Shown one piece after another: positions 40,694 through 49,896 of a stretch of DNA of 64,000 nt. The stretch comes from Candidatus Methanosphaera massiliense. Its GTDB lineage: Archaea > Methanobacteriota > Methanobacteria > Methanobacteriales > Methanobacteriaceae. The position numbers and the translations under genes were made by a program. The DNA is taken from assembly GCF_028890305.1 (NCBI RefSeq), contig NZ_JARBXM010000001.1, positions 972,501 to 1,036,500 of the forward strand, read 5' to 3'. The notes beneath the pieces were generated by a model. That model worked only from the letters and a program-made list of their open reading frames with translations, made no database searches and had not been told where the DNA came from. Every line of letters begins with the position of its first letter. The first letter of the stretch is position 1.

Positions 40694-42007
40694 TCAATCG
40701 ATTTTTTTAAATCTTTTATAGATAATTGTCTTATTATTAAGATTTAATTCCTCAGAGATATACTGGGGGATTCCTTCAGAATACACTTGTTCTATAATAT
40801 TTCCAGAATTTCTTGCTTCATATTCCTTAACAGTAATATCTTCATGGACAGTGTCCATGAAATATCCTTCAAAGTCTTCTATTTCATCAGCACGCCTAAT
40901 TTTAAGATTATCTTTATCATATCTTTCCTTAATTATTGAACATATCTGTTTTGCTGTGGTTCCATCACCATACGGATTCTTGGCACGGCTCATTTTATCA
41001 TAAATATCCTTATTGTCTAGAATATCGCTGATATTTTTCATTATCTCCTCTGATTCAGTTCCTGCAAGAATATTTCCACCAGCAGTTATTGTTTCTGGAC
41101 GTTCAGTATTATATCTTAGTGTTACACATGGAATATCAAGGGTTATTGCTTCTTCCTGTACTCCTCCAGAATCAGTTAATGTTAATTGACTTTGTGATAG
41201 TAAGTATAAGAAGTCAAGGTAGCCTAACGGTTTAGTAATCTGTATGTGGTCACAGTTAGCTATTTCTTCATATAGTCCCAGGTTTTCTAGTGATTTTCTT
41301 GTATGTGGATGTACTGGAAATACAAAGTTGTATGGTAAATTGATTAGACTATGAACAATATGTCTTAAGCGTTCTTCATCATCCACATTTTCTGCTCTGT
41401 GTAATGTCAATGCAATATATTCGTCGCTATTTATTTCTTCTTTAATTTTACTAGTTTCTAATGCTATTTTTAGGTTTCTTTTACATGCATCTACTACGGA
41501 GTTTCCTGTTACATATATTGAGTTGTGATTTATTCCCTCATTTTGTAGGTTTATTGCTGTTTCCTCTGTTGGCACAAAGTATAGTGTTGAGCATCCATCT
41601 GCTACTATTCTATTAATTTCTTCAGGCATGTTTTTATCAAATGATCTTAATCCTGCTTCAACGTGTCCTACAGGTATTTTTAGTTTGTTTGCTGCCAGAG
41701 CACCGGCAAGAACTGCATTTGTATCACCCTGAACTAGTACTATGTCCACCTGTTCTTTTGTTAATATTTTTTCTAGTTCTGATATGATGATACTTATCTG
41801 GTTTATAGCAGTGTTTGATCCAATACCAATATTATAGTCTGGTACAGGTAGTTTTAAGTCAATGAAGAATTGTTTTGACATTTCTATATCATAATGCTGT
41901 CCCGTGTGTATTAATAATAGCTCTGAGTCACTATTTTCTATTTCTTCAATTATCGGGGACATCTTTATTATTTCAGGTCGTGTTCCCAGTACTATTCCTA
42001 TTTTCAT
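40694..42007 (-). CDS. wecB: UDP-N-acetylglucosamine 2-epimerase with C-terminal extension
   Basis: Non-hydrolysing epimerase converting UDP-GlcNAc to UDP-ManNAc, GT-B fold. It has 437 aa against a usual 360-380. The N-terminal GTRPEIIKMSP and HTGQHYD, the GHVEAGLRS loop and the DSGGVQEE motif near 275 are intact. The extra 60 or so residues after AKQICSIIKERY are charged (ending IIYKRFKKID) and match nothing I recognise. It lies 10 bp behind truA and upstream of wecC, so it is probably in one transcript. Confidence 0.92.
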   Translation of the reverse strand: MKIGIVLGTRPEIIKMSPIIEEIENSDSELLLIHTGQHYDIEMSKQFFIDLKLPVPDYNIGIGSNTAINQISIIISELEKILTKEQVDIVLVQGDTNAVLAGALAANKLKIPVGHVEAGLRSFDKNMPEEINRIVADGCSTLYFVPTEETAINLQNEGINHNSIYVTGNSVVDACKRNLKIALETSKIKEEINSDEYIALTLHRAENVDDEERLRHIVHSLINLPYNFVFPVHPHTRKSLENLGLYEEIANCDHIQITKPLGYLDFLYLLSQSQLTLTDSGGVQEEAITLDIPCVTLRYNTERPETITAGGNILAGTESEEIMKNISDILDNKDIYDKMSRAKNPYGDGTTAKQICSIIKERYDKDNLKIRRADEIEDFEGYFMDTVHEDITVKEYEARNSGNIIEQVYSEGIPQYISEELNLNNKTIIYKRFKKID

Positions 42008-42017
42008 TTCATATCAC

Positions 42018-42848
42018 TTATTCTTGTTTTTCTAGTAATTCGATTAATTTGATATCTGCCTTTTTTTCCTGGTCATGTTTTATGTACTCTTTTTTAAGTA
42101 CTTCTATTAGCTTATCTTTAGCATATTGTGAATCTTTAAATTTTATATTCTTATATTCCATGTCACTAAGAATTAATCCATTTGCAGGAGCTGGTCTTAA
42201 TCGAATGTATTGTCTTAATTCTACTGGCTGAAGTAGTTTATTTATGGTATCAACTTCAAGTTCTCCATATCCTACTAGCAGGAGGGATGTTACCATTTTT
42301 CTTACCATATTCCATAGGAAGCTTTGTCCTGTAATTGTGAATATCAGTATGTTGTCTTTAACTTCAACTTCAATATTTTTTATTTCTCTGTTTGGATTTT
42401 TCTCGTTCCGTTTAGAGAAGTTTCGGAAATTATGTTTACCTATAAAGTACTGCATTGCTTGTCTGATTTTAGTTATGTCTAGTTTATCTTCTTTAAAGGG
42501 GTCTATTGGTTGGATGTATGTGTATGTTCTTGTTAGTGGAAAGCGTACCTTGAATCCATAGGGTACTCTTGCCTCGCCAATGATTTTAATATCATCAGGT
42601 AGTAATCCGTTTAATTGATTAATATGTATATCTTCATCGGTTATGAATGAGATTACATTTCCTGTTGAATGTACTCCTTTGTCTGTTCTTCCTGCTACTG
42701 AGTAATGGGCATCCCATGTGTCTTCTATAATATGTGTTTCCTTGAATACTTTTAATAGTTCTCCTTCTACTGTTCTATAATTTGGCTGTCTTTGGTATCC
42801 ATGAAATCCTGTACCAATATAGGCTATTTTTAGTGCAACGCGTCTCAT
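42018..42848 (-). CDS. truA: tRNA pseudouridine(38-40) synthase
   Basis: Makes pseudouridine at tRNA positions 38-40. It has 276 aa. The catalytic Asp is in AGRTDKGVHS near 52-60, the family signature. The early segment KIAYIGTGFHGYQRQ is conserved. A lysine-rich C-terminal tail of about 30 residues extends past the usual end. It is first gene of the truA-wecB-wecC-mfnD-mfnF series. Confidence 0.94.
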   Translation of the reverse strand: MRRVALKIAYIGTGFHGYQRQPNYRTVEGELLKVFKETHIIEDTWDAHYSVAGRTDKGVHSTGNVISFITDEDIHINQLNGLLPDDIKIIGEARVPYGFKVRFPLTRTYTYIQPIDPFKEDKLDITKIRQAMQYFIGKHNFRNFSKRNEKNPNREIKNIEVEVKDNILIFTITGQSFLWNMVRKMVTSLLLVGYGELEVDTINKLLQPVELRQYIRLRPAPANGLILSDMEYKNIKFKDSQYAKDKLIEVLKKEYIKHDQEKKADIKLIELLEKQE

Positions 42849-42976
42849 TTTACATACTCATCCAAAATTTTATATATAGATTATATTTGTTTAAATTACT
42901 TTAAGTTATTTCGTTAGGAATCCTTGAATAACATAGTTAATAACTTATTATATTAATCACATAAATTGATAATAAA

Positions 42977-42984
42977 TTTATAAA
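42977..42984 (+). promoter_or_regulatory. TATA box of hisA-ribL
   Basis: AATAAATTTATAAAACG around 42972-42987 has the TTTATAAA core 52 nt before the hisA ATG. A transcript starting about 25 nt downstream would have a leader of roughly 30 nt that includes the ribosome-binding site. Confidence 0.4.
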
Positions 42985-43035
42985 ACGAATCAGTAATATT
43001 TAATTTTAATTTTTTTTGATGGATGGAATAAGATT

Positions 43036-43752
43036 ATGATAATTATACCAGCAGTAGATATTAAACATGGAAAATGTGTACAATTAGTACAGGGAGAACC
43101 TGGAACAGAACAAATAGAATTAGATAATCCTGCAGAGGTTGCAAAACAGTGGGAGTTAAAAGGTGCTAAAAGGTTACATATAGTTGACTTGGATGGTGCT
43201 CTTGGCAGTGGTGAAAATATTGGAATTGTTCATGATATTATTGAAAATACAACAGTACCTATCCAGATGGGTGGAGGTATCAGAACAAAAGAAAATGTTA
43301 AAAACTTACTAGATGCTGGAATCCAGACAGTTATCATTGGAACAATGGCTATAAAGAATCCTGATATTATTAAAGAATTATCTGATGAATATGGCTCTGA
43401 GAGAATATGTGTATCATTAGATAGTAAAGATAACAAGGTAGTTACACATGGATGGACAGAATCTACTGATAAAACACCATTAGAATACGCACAAATTTTT
43501 GAAGATAAGGGTGCTGGTTCAATATTATTTACTAATGTTGATGTCGAAGGATTACTTGGTGGAATAAATATTGAACCTGTTAAAGAATTACTTGAAAACA
43601 TATCTATTCCAATTATTTATTCAGGGGGAATAACTTCTCTTGATGACTTGAAAACTTTAAGTGATTTAGGAACTGATTATGTTGTCATAGGTTCTGCTTT
43701 ATACAAGGGTTTAATTGAATTTGAAGATGCTTTAGAATATCAATCTGATTAA
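43036..43752 (+). CDS. hisA: ProFAR isomerase (histidine biosynthesis)
   Basis: Isomerises ProFAR to PRFAR, fourth step of histidine synthesis. It is a 238-aa beta/alpha barrel. Catalytic Asp8 is in IIPAVDIKHGKCVQL and the second Asp (about 128) in SLDSKDNKVVTHGW; the two half-barrel phosphate loops MGGGIRTKEN and YSGGITSLDD are present. No tight coupling to other his genes. ribL starts 14 bp downstream. Confidence 0.95.
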   Translation: MIIIPAVDIKHGKCVQLVQGEPGTEQIELDNPAEVAKQWELKGAKRLHIVDLDGALGSGENIGIVHDIIENTTVPIQMGGGIRTKENVKNLLDAGIQTVIIGTMAIKNPDIIKELSDEYGSERICVSLDSKDNKVVTHGWTESTDKTPLEYAQIFEDKGAGSILFTNVDVEGLLGGINIEPVKELLENISIPIIYSGGITSLDDLKTLSDLGTDYVVIGSALYKGLIEFEDALEYQSD

Positions 43753-43766
43753 AGGGAGGAATTATT

Positions 43767-44225
43767 ATTAAAGTAATGGCTTCTGGAACTTTTGATATCA
43801 TTCATCCGGGACATAGCTTTTATTTGAATGAAGCAAAGAAATTAGGTGGACATGATGCTGTGTTAATGGTTGTTGTAGCTACAGATAAGACAGTAAAGGA
43901 ACATAAACGTATTCCTGTTATTGGTGAAGATCAAAGATGTGAAATGATTAGCATGCTTAAACCTGTAGATGAGGCTTATGTAGGTAATGAGGATGACCCA
44001 TTTAAAATAGTTAAAGAAAAAAAGCCAGATATCATTGCAATTGGTCCTGATCAACACTTTGACCCAGAAGCATTGCATGAATCTTTGCTTAAAGAGGGCT
44101 TAGATATTAAAGTCGTTAAAATTAAGAATTACAAGAAATTTGAGTTAGATAGTACTTGTAAAATTATTAGAAAAATCAAAAATACTCATTTTGATGATGA
44201 TTCTCTTAGGGATTGTGGGGATTAA
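43767..44225 (+). CDS. ribL: FAD synthase RibL, probable ATT start
   Basis: Archaeal FMN adenylyltransferase, 152 aa, nucleotidyltransferase fold. The HxGH motif is in GTFDIIHPGHSFYL near residue 7-20, and the flexible loop carries Cys near the C-terminus. The first ATG (43776) would remove the opening strand of the fold and lies too far from the Shine-Dalgarno. GGAGG at 43755-43759 is 7 nt before ATT 43767; reading ATT as Met gives MKVMASGTFD, which matches the family N-terminus MKRVMATGTFD as I recall it. Translationally linked to hisA. Confidence 0.88.
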   Translation: MKVMASGTFDIIHPGHSFYLNEAKKLGGHDAVLMVVVATDKTVKEHKRIPVIGEDQRCEMISMLKPVDEAYVGNEDDPFKIVKEKKPDIIAIGPDQHFDPEALHESLLKEGLDIKVVKIKNYKKFELDSTCKIIRKIKNTHFDDDSLRDCGD

Positions 44226-44315
44226 TATATAATAAGTATATAATAAAGTTAATATAATGCATTGAATATAAATATATATTAATATATTTTTATGATTAAA
44301 TTAGGGAGGTTTCTT

Positions 44316-44588
44316 ATGGTAGCAAAAGAATATTATGATACTTTATTAAAAATTACAGACATCATGGAAGAAAAAGGTGGGGGCATTATATACATACGCA
44401 ATGAACCTGACTGTTATACTATAGGTACCCGTTACTACGATGATGATATTGCAGAATATTTAGATGACACTGTTTCTGAATGGTCTGGTGAAGAATCTAC
44501 TCTTAAAAAGAAATCTAAAAAACGATCTAAAAAACAAGATAAAGTAGAAGAATTATATTATTTATGGAAAATAACATTACCTGAATAG
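44316..44588 (+). CDS. Small protein with Lys-rich tail, function unknown
   Basis: A protein of 90 aa that I do not recognise. An N-terminal helix (AKEYYDTLLKITDIMEEKGG) leads to short strands (GIIYIRNEPDCYTIGTRYYD), an acidic stretch, then a Lys-rich segment KKKSKKRSKKQDK and a final strand LYYLWKITLPE. The basic run suggests nucleic-acid contact. The ATG at 44292 is not used, because GGGAGG at 44303-44308 points to ATG 44316. Confidence 0.7.
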   Translation: MVAKEYYDTLLKITDIMEEKGGGIIYIRNEPDCYTIGTRYYDDDIAEYLDDTVSEWSGEESTLKKKSKKRSKKQDKVEELYYLWKITLPE

Positions 44589-44805
44589 AATAATTATTTT
44601 TTTTTCTTGTAACTTTTTTTGAAACTCTTTTTTTATTTTTAATAATATTATTTTACTATTTCTATACTAATTATACTGATTAATAATGATAAATTATAAT
44701 ACAAAGATATTAACAACATAAAATATAATTAATAATAGAAAATTATTCTTAGTAAATATCAAAGAATTTACAAATTTAACATTAATAAAAAAGGTCGTGA
44801 GTGTA

Positions 44806-45855
44806 ATGTTAGATGAAATATACAATAAATCATTAGATAATGAAATTACAAAAGAAGAAGCTCTGGACTTAGTACGATCAGCAAATCAATTTGAATTATT
44901 TGACACAGCAGATAAACTAAGACAAGAAATAGTGGGTGACAAAGTAACATACGTAGTAAATAAGGCTATAGATATTACAGACCACTGTATGATAGGCTGC
45001 AAATTCTGCTCCTTCAGAAATCATGAAAATTACCAAATGTCTGACGAAGAAATATCAGACAGCATAGTTCAAGCTAAATCAGTAGGAGCAACAGAAATAT
45101 GTCTATTTGGTGGAATAACAAAAGACATGACTATAGACTACTATTGTAATCTCATAAAAAATATCAAAGATGAACACGACATATGTTTACATGCATTATC
45201 CCCTGCAGAGGTATATCAGACAGCAAAAAATTCAAACATAACAACAAAAGAGGCATTATCACAATTGAAAGATGCAGGAATGGATACAATGACCGGAGCC
45301 TCAGCTGAAATATTAGTAGATTCAATAAGAAAACAAATATGTCCGAACAAACTAACAACAGCACAATGGTCACAGGTAGTAAAAGAAGCTCATGAACTAG
45401 GAATACCAACAACATCAACAATAATGTATGGAAGTATCGAAACATGGGAAGATAGAATAGAACACATGTTCATATTAAAAGAAATACAAGAAGAAACCCA
45501 TGGATTCACAGAATTTGTACCAATGACATTCCTTGGAGAAAATAATGAATTAGGTAAAATATCAAACGGTGCAACAGGAATAGAAGATTTAAAAATACAT
45601 GCAATTTCAAGAATAATCTTCGGAAACATAATACCTAATATTCAAGTTTCATGGGTTAAATTAGGTTTAAGAATGACACAAGTAGCATTAACATGTGGAG
45701 CTAATGATATTGGTGGAACCATGATTGAAGATAAAATATCTACAGCAGCTGGTGGAGGCTATGGTGGATATTTACCTGTGGAAAAAATCAAACAATTAGT
45801 AACAGATATTGGAAGAATACCACAAGAAAGAACAACTAAATATGATTTATTGTAA
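44806..45855 (+). CDS. cofH: F420 (FO) synthase subunit CofH
   Basis: Radical SAM enzyme that couples 5-amino-6-ribitylaminouracil with tyrosine, the first of two steps to the deazaflavin FO of coenzyme F420. It has 349 aa. The cluster is C61, C65, C68 in CMIGCKFC. FTEFVPMTFLGENNELGK and the ending GGYLPVEKIKQLV are CofH features rather than CofG. A GTG at 44797 is also in frame, but the ATG fits GGTCGTGAG spacing better. CofG is not in this window. Confidence 0.9.
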   Translation: MLDEIYNKSLDNEITKEEALDLVRSANQFELFDTADKLRQEIVGDKVTYVVNKAIDITDHCMIGCKFCSFRNHENYQMSDEEISDSIVQAKSVGATEICLFGGITKDMTIDYYCNLIKNIKDEHDICLHALSPAEVYQTAKNSNITTKEALSQLKDAGMDTMTGASAEILVDSIRKQICPNKLTTAQWSQVVKEAHELGIPTTSTIMYGSIETWEDRIEHMFILKEIQEETHGFTEFVPMTFLGENNELGKISNGATGIEDLKIHAISRIIFGNIIPNIQVSWVKLGLRMTQVALTCGANDIGGTMIEDKISTAAGGGYGGYLPVEKIKQLVTDIGRIPQERTTKYDLL

Positions 45856-45968
45856 AATCTAAGTATTCTTTATTCGTAAATCTAGAATTAAGAATAATTA
45901 TTGTTAAATTAGTTAATAATTGTATTATCTAAGATTAATAACCAAAGGAATTATACTTGTCTAAAACG

Positions 45969-45991
45969 AATAGATAGATTATATCTATTTT
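45969..45991. terminator. Hairpin between convergent cofH and atwA
   Basis: AATAGATA (45969-45976) and TATCTATT (45982-45989) form an 8-bp stem with a 5-nt loop and T-rich sequence behind it. The position between two convergent stop codons suggests a bidirectional end. Confidence 0.4.
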
Positions 45992-46046
45992 CACTATTTT
46001 TTAATAATTTAAAATTATCTAATAAAAAAAAGGTAAAGAGTGGAGT

Positions 46047-47657
46047 TTAAAATTCACTAGTTGCATGTTTATTAAGCATTTTAGTTTTTTCTTGTGATGT
46101 TAATTGATCCACTATTTCTTCAGGTTTTCCTTCGTCTAATAGTTTTCCATCACGCATTAGCGCTGCTGTATCACAGCATTCTAATACAAAGTCCATATCG
46201 TGTGATATAATTATGAATGTTTGATCTAGTTCTTCTCTTGCATTTAATATTGATTCAGTTACATCTCGTCTTGTAATTGGATCCATTGTACCTGTAGGTT
46301 CATCAAGTATAACTATGTTAGGTTCTTTTATGAGTACTTGTGCTATTGCTACTCGGTGTCTTTCTCCTCCACTCATTTGGTCAGGATATTTTTCAAGTAG
46401 TGATGCTGCTTCTTCTTCTTTAAATCCTACTGCTTCTAACACGTGTAGTGATTTCATTTTTGCGAATTCTGATGGTAAGTCTAGACTAATTGCATCTGTG
46501 AGGTTACCTAGTATTGTTTTGTATGGGTATAGGCTGAAGTCTTGGTGTAGTAATCCTATATGTGGTGTTACACGTCCTCTGTGTGCTGGTCCTTTTTTGG
46601 ACATGTCTATCCATTCTTCTCCTAATCTTATTTTAATTTCTCCATCACTTGGTTCTACTAGTCCTGCGATTAGTTTGGATAGTGTTGTTTTTCCAGCTCC
46701 ACTTAGTCCTACAATACTTGCTATTTGTCCTTCGTTGATTGTTAGTGTTACTCCGTCTACTGATTTAACTACTCCTCTTGATACTGAGAAGTAGTATTTT
46801 TTGAGGTCTTTCATTTCGATTAATGGATCACCTATTGATACTGCTTCGTGTTTTTTAGGTAGTGGTATTTCTTTCACGAATTCTTTAACTATTTCTTCTG
46901 GCTGGCCCATTTCTTTGATTTTACCATTTTCTAACCATATTACTCTGTCTGATAGGTCTTCTATTACTTCTGGCCAGTGTGAGTTTATAATCATGGTTAT
47001 ATTTTTTTCTTTTACTCCGTTAAGTAGTGCTGCATGTATTAGTTCTGCTGTTTTAGGGTCTAGTGTTCCTGTTGGTTCGTCTGCTAAAAATAGCATTGGA
47101 TTTTTTGCTAGTTGTCTTGCTAGTACAATTCTTTGTTTTTCTCCTCCGCTTAAATCACGTGCTATATGTGTTGTTCTGTGTTCCATTCTTGTCATTTTTA
47201 GGAGGTTTATTGCCTTGTTTATGTTGTCTGGGTCTCTCTGGTCTTCAAATGATTTCATTATGTTTTCGATTACTGTGTCTTCTTCGTATAATGCAAATGT
47301 TCTTTGTAGCATGATTGAGATTCGTCTTTTTATTGCAGTAAATTCTGTTCTTGATGCTTCCCATAGATTTAGGTCACGGGATTCTAATTTATGTCCACAT
47401 TTGCATCTTTCGTTTATTTTTGATGGGGAATCTACGTAATCACACTCAGGGCAGTATGCGATGTGGTATATTACTTCTCCTTCGTCTGGTGCATATTCAG
47501 GTATTCCTCTAAGCATGTTTAGGAGCACTGATTTACCTGATCCACTTCTTCCAAGTATACCTAGTACTTCACCTTCCTCGACAGTTAAGCTAATATTGTC
47601 TAGTACTGCTTTGTTATCAAACATTTTTGTTACATTTTTAACTTCTATAAAGTTCAT
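46047..47657 (-). CDS. atwA: Methyl-CoM reductase activation component A2 (AtwA)
   Basis: A soluble ATPase with two ABC domains, required for ATP-dependent reductive activation of methyl-coenzyme M reductase. It has 536 aa. Domain 1 has Walker A GRSGSGKS (36-43) and signature LSGGEKQR; domain 2 has GLSGAGKTT (about 300) and [17 protein letters not shown] metal-binding-like insert (about 69-90) in domain 1 is typical of AtwA and absent from transporter ATPases. No membrane partner gene is adjacent. It lies away from mcr genes. Confidence 0.93.
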   Translation of the reverse strand: MNFIEVKNVTKMFDNKAVLDNISLTVEEGEVLGILGRSGSGKSVLLNMLRGIPEYAPDEGEVIYHIAYCPECDYVDSPSKINERCKCGHKLESRDLNLWEASRTEFTAIKRRISIMLQRTFALYEEDTVIENIMKSFEDQRDPDNINKAINLLKMTRMEHRTTHIARDLSGGEKQRIVLARQLAKNPMLFLADEPTGTLDPKTAELIHAALLNGVKEKNITMIINSHWPEVIEDLSDRVIWLENGKIKEMGQPEEIVKEFVKEIPLPKKHEAVSIGDPLIEMKDLKKYYFSVSRGVVKSVDGVTLTINEGQIASIVGLSGAGKTTLSKLIAGLVEPSDGEIKIRLGEEWIDMSKKGPAHRGRVTPHIGLLHQDFSLYPYKTILGNLTDAISLDLPSEFAKMKSLHVLEAVGFKEEEAASLLEKYPDQMSGGERHRVAIAQVLIKEPNIVILDEPTGTMDPITRRDVTESILNAREELDQTFIIISHDMDFVLECCDTAALMRDGKLLDEGKPEEIVDQLTSQEKTKMLNKHATSEF

Positions 47658-48002
47658 AATCTCACTCTAATCTGTTATAATTAATATTGGTATATTAATG
47701 CAATTTAGTTCTATCTCATTCAAACTTTTATTATATTATATTTTGTTTTTAGCTATTATTATATATTAATGCCTATTTTTAAAATTTTTATGTTATTTTT
47801 TAGAATATTTATCTTATTTAAGATATTTATAAAAATAGATATATATCAAATATTCTATAACTATTTATCATAAACTTTTTATTACATGGGAAGTATAAAT
47901 ATAACTAATTAATTATAATTATTAATAATTAGATTTTTAGATTATTTGAAAAGGTCTTTTGTTAATTCAATACTATAATAACTATTAAAACGAGGGAAAA
48001 CA
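47658..48002. other. Divergent intergenic region between atwA and the CBS regulator
   Basis: A 345-bp AT-rich region with promoters for two divergent genes. A short inverted repeat TATCTT-N4-AAGATA lies near 47812-47827, followed by TTTATAAAAATAG. It could be an operator for the adjacent HTH protein. No supported gene. Confidence 0.4.
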
Positions 48003-48887
48003 ATGCTTACAGCAGTACAAAAAGAAATATTGCAAAGTTTGATAAATCTTTACAGAAAATCAAAATGTACCTCCGTGAAATGTGAAAGTATAGCAGATGT
48101 AATGGGTAGAAACTCTGGAACTATCCGTAATCAAATGCAATCACTAAGGAGTTTAGGATTAGTACAAGGAGTTCCTGGTCCGAGGGGAGGATATAAGCCT
48201 ACATTAGAAGCATATCATGCATTAAACATAGAAAATGATCCATGTGAAATACATGTACCAATCTATGTGAATAAAGAACTAGTTTCTGATATATCTGTAA
48301 ATAAAATAGAATTTACTAGTATCTTACGTCCAGGAGATTGTGAAGCAACAATATCTGTTTTAGGAGATATTAAACAACTAGATTTAGATGATACTATTAA
48401 AATAGGACCTACACCAGTAAATAATCTAACAGTAAGTGGTACAATCATAGGAAGAGATGATGTTGATAATGTTTTATTAATTAAAACAAAGAATATACAA
48501 AGTATTCCAAACATTAAAATAAAAGAGATAGCAGTACCATTAACTGATAAAGTAGCACCAAATACATCAGTATACGAGGTAAGTAAACTATTATTAAATG
48601 ATAATATAAGAGGTGTACCAGTAGTAGATGGTGATGAAATACTAGGTGTAATAAGATACCCTGATATATTAAGCGTAGTAGCTGAAAAAAAATTAGACAG
48701 TACTGCAGAAGAATTTATGGATGAAACTGTTGTAACAGCTAAAGATAATATTAGCTTAATAAATGCTATGGATTTACTACAACAAAACAATGTATCCTCA
48801 TTAGTACTATTAAATGAGAAAAGTGATATTTCAGGAATAGTATCCTTCACTGATATATTACATAGATTAGTAGTATTTGATGACTAA
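48003..48887 (+). CDS. HTH-CBS domain regulator
   Basis: A protein of 294 aa. The N-terminal winged helix (about 1-72, AVQKEILQSLINLYRK to GLVQGVPGPRGGYKPT) is followed by a DUF-type beta domain (about 80-175) and a CBS pair (about 180-294, VPLTDKVAPNTSVYEVSKLLL and FMDETVVTAKDNISLINAMDLL). CBS pairs bind adenosyl ligands, so it may be an energy- or SAM-sensing transcription factor. Its targets are unknown. ACGAGGG lies upstream of the ATG. Confidence 0.85.
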   Translation: MLTAVQKEILQSLINLYRKSKCTSVKCESIADVMGRNSGTIRNQMQSLRSLGLVQGVPGPRGGYKPTLEAYHALNIENDPCEIHVPIYVNKELVSDISVNKIEFTSILRPGDCEATISVLGDIKQLDLDDTIKIGPTPVNNLTVSGTIIGRDDVDNVLLIKTKNIQSIPNIKIKEIAVPLTDKVAPNTSVYEVSKLLLNDNIRGVPVVDGDEILGVIRYPDILSVVAEKKLDSTAEEFMDETVVTAKDNISLINAMDLLQQNNVSSLVLLNEKSDISGIVSFTDILHRLVVFDD

Positions 48888-48925
48888 TCACCCTTATATT
48901 CTTTTTTTAGAAATAACTATTTTTT
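48888..48925 (+). terminator. CACCC and T-tract after the CBS regulator
   Basis: AATCACCCTTATATTCTTTT follows the stop codon, another example of the C-rich plus oligo-T arrangement. Probable transcript end before dys. Confidence 0.35.
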
Positions 48926-48963
48926 AATCATAATAACTATAATTTAATGGGAGCAATAATTTT

Positions 48964-49881
48964 ATGAAAGTTAAACAATTAGAAATAACCGAAAACATGA
49001 CAATATCTGAATTTATGGAACAATTAAAACAGTCTGGAGGATTAGGTGCAGGACGTATTTCACATGCAACAGACCTATTAGCAGATTCAATGAAAGACCC
49101 TGATACAAAAATATTTCTAAGTCTAGCAGGACCAATGATTCCTGGCGGATTAAGAAAAGTAGTAAGAGACCTAATTGATAAAGGATATGTAAATCTTATT
49201 GTTTCAAGTGGAGCAAACCTAACCCATGACTTACTGGAAGCATTTGGCGGAAGACATTATGCAGGAATACATGAAGATGATGAAACCCTTCAGGATCATG
49301 GAATAGGAAGAATAGCAGACGTCTATACAAAAGCAGATGACTTTGAAGTATTTGAAGAAGAAATACAAAAAATATTTGCACAAATCAATGAAAAATATGA
49401 TAAAATATCAATACAACAATTTATCAGAGAAATAGGATTACTAGTGGATGATGATGAATCATTCATAGCAACAGCAGCAAAAAATGATGTACCAATATTT
49501 GCTCCAGGTTTAATTGATTGTATGATAGGATTACAATTATGGATATACTGTCAAGACCATGATTTTACTATAAGTGCAGTAGGGGACATGCCATACCTGT
49601 CAGACTTCGTATATAACTCTAAAAAGGTAACAGCATGCATGCTTGGAGGAGGATTACCAAAACACTACACATTAGCATCTAACATACTAACTGGTGGAAT
49701 AGATGCAGGAATACAAATCACATTAGATAGAAGTGAAGGTGGAAGTTTAAGTGGTGCACCACTAGAAGAAGCTAAATCATGGGCTAAAGCTAAAAAAGGA
49801 TCAAACTTAGTTACAGTAATAGGTGATGCAACAGTATTATTCCCCTTAATAGTAGCTGGAGCATTATCAAAAATAGAATAA
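48964..49881 (+). CDS. dys: Deoxyhypusine synthase
   Basis: Transfers the aminobutyl group of spermidine to a Lys of aIF5A. It has 305 aa. The NAD-binding segments NLIVSSGANLTHDLLEAFGG (about 79-98) and the C-terminal GSNLVTVIGDATVLFPLIVAGAL are typical; the catalytic Lys lies in the EAKSWAKAKK stretch. GGGAG lies upstream of the ATG. The membrane protein gene follows after 15 bp. Confidence 0.94.
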   Translation: MKVKQLEITENMTISEFMEQLKQSGGLGAGRISHATDLLADSMKDPDTKIFLSLAGPMIPGGLRKVVRDLIDKGYVNLIVSSGANLTHDLLEAFGGRHYAGIHEDDETLQDHGIGRIADVYTKADDFEVFEEEIQKIFAQINEKYDKISIQQFIREIGLLVDDDESFIATAAKNDVPIFAPGLIDCMIGLQLWIYCQDHDFTISAVGDMPYLSDFVYNSKKVTACMLGGGLPKHYTLASNILTGGIDAGIQITLDRSEGGSLSGAPLEEAKSWAKAKKGSNLVTVIGDATVLFPLIVAGALSKIE

Positions 49882-49896
49882 CATGAGGTATTATTC

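Noticed and set aside
46315-47439. Long plus-strand frames opposite atwA
   Set aside because: Shadows of the well-conserved minus-strand ABC gene; no family motif.
46047-47657. ABC transporter ATPase of a membrane importer
   Set aside because: Two fused ABC domains, the CPEC/CKCG insert and no permease nearby point to AtwA.
48263-48850. 195-codon frame opposite the HTH-CBS gene
   Set aside because: Antisense shadow with no ribosome-binding site.
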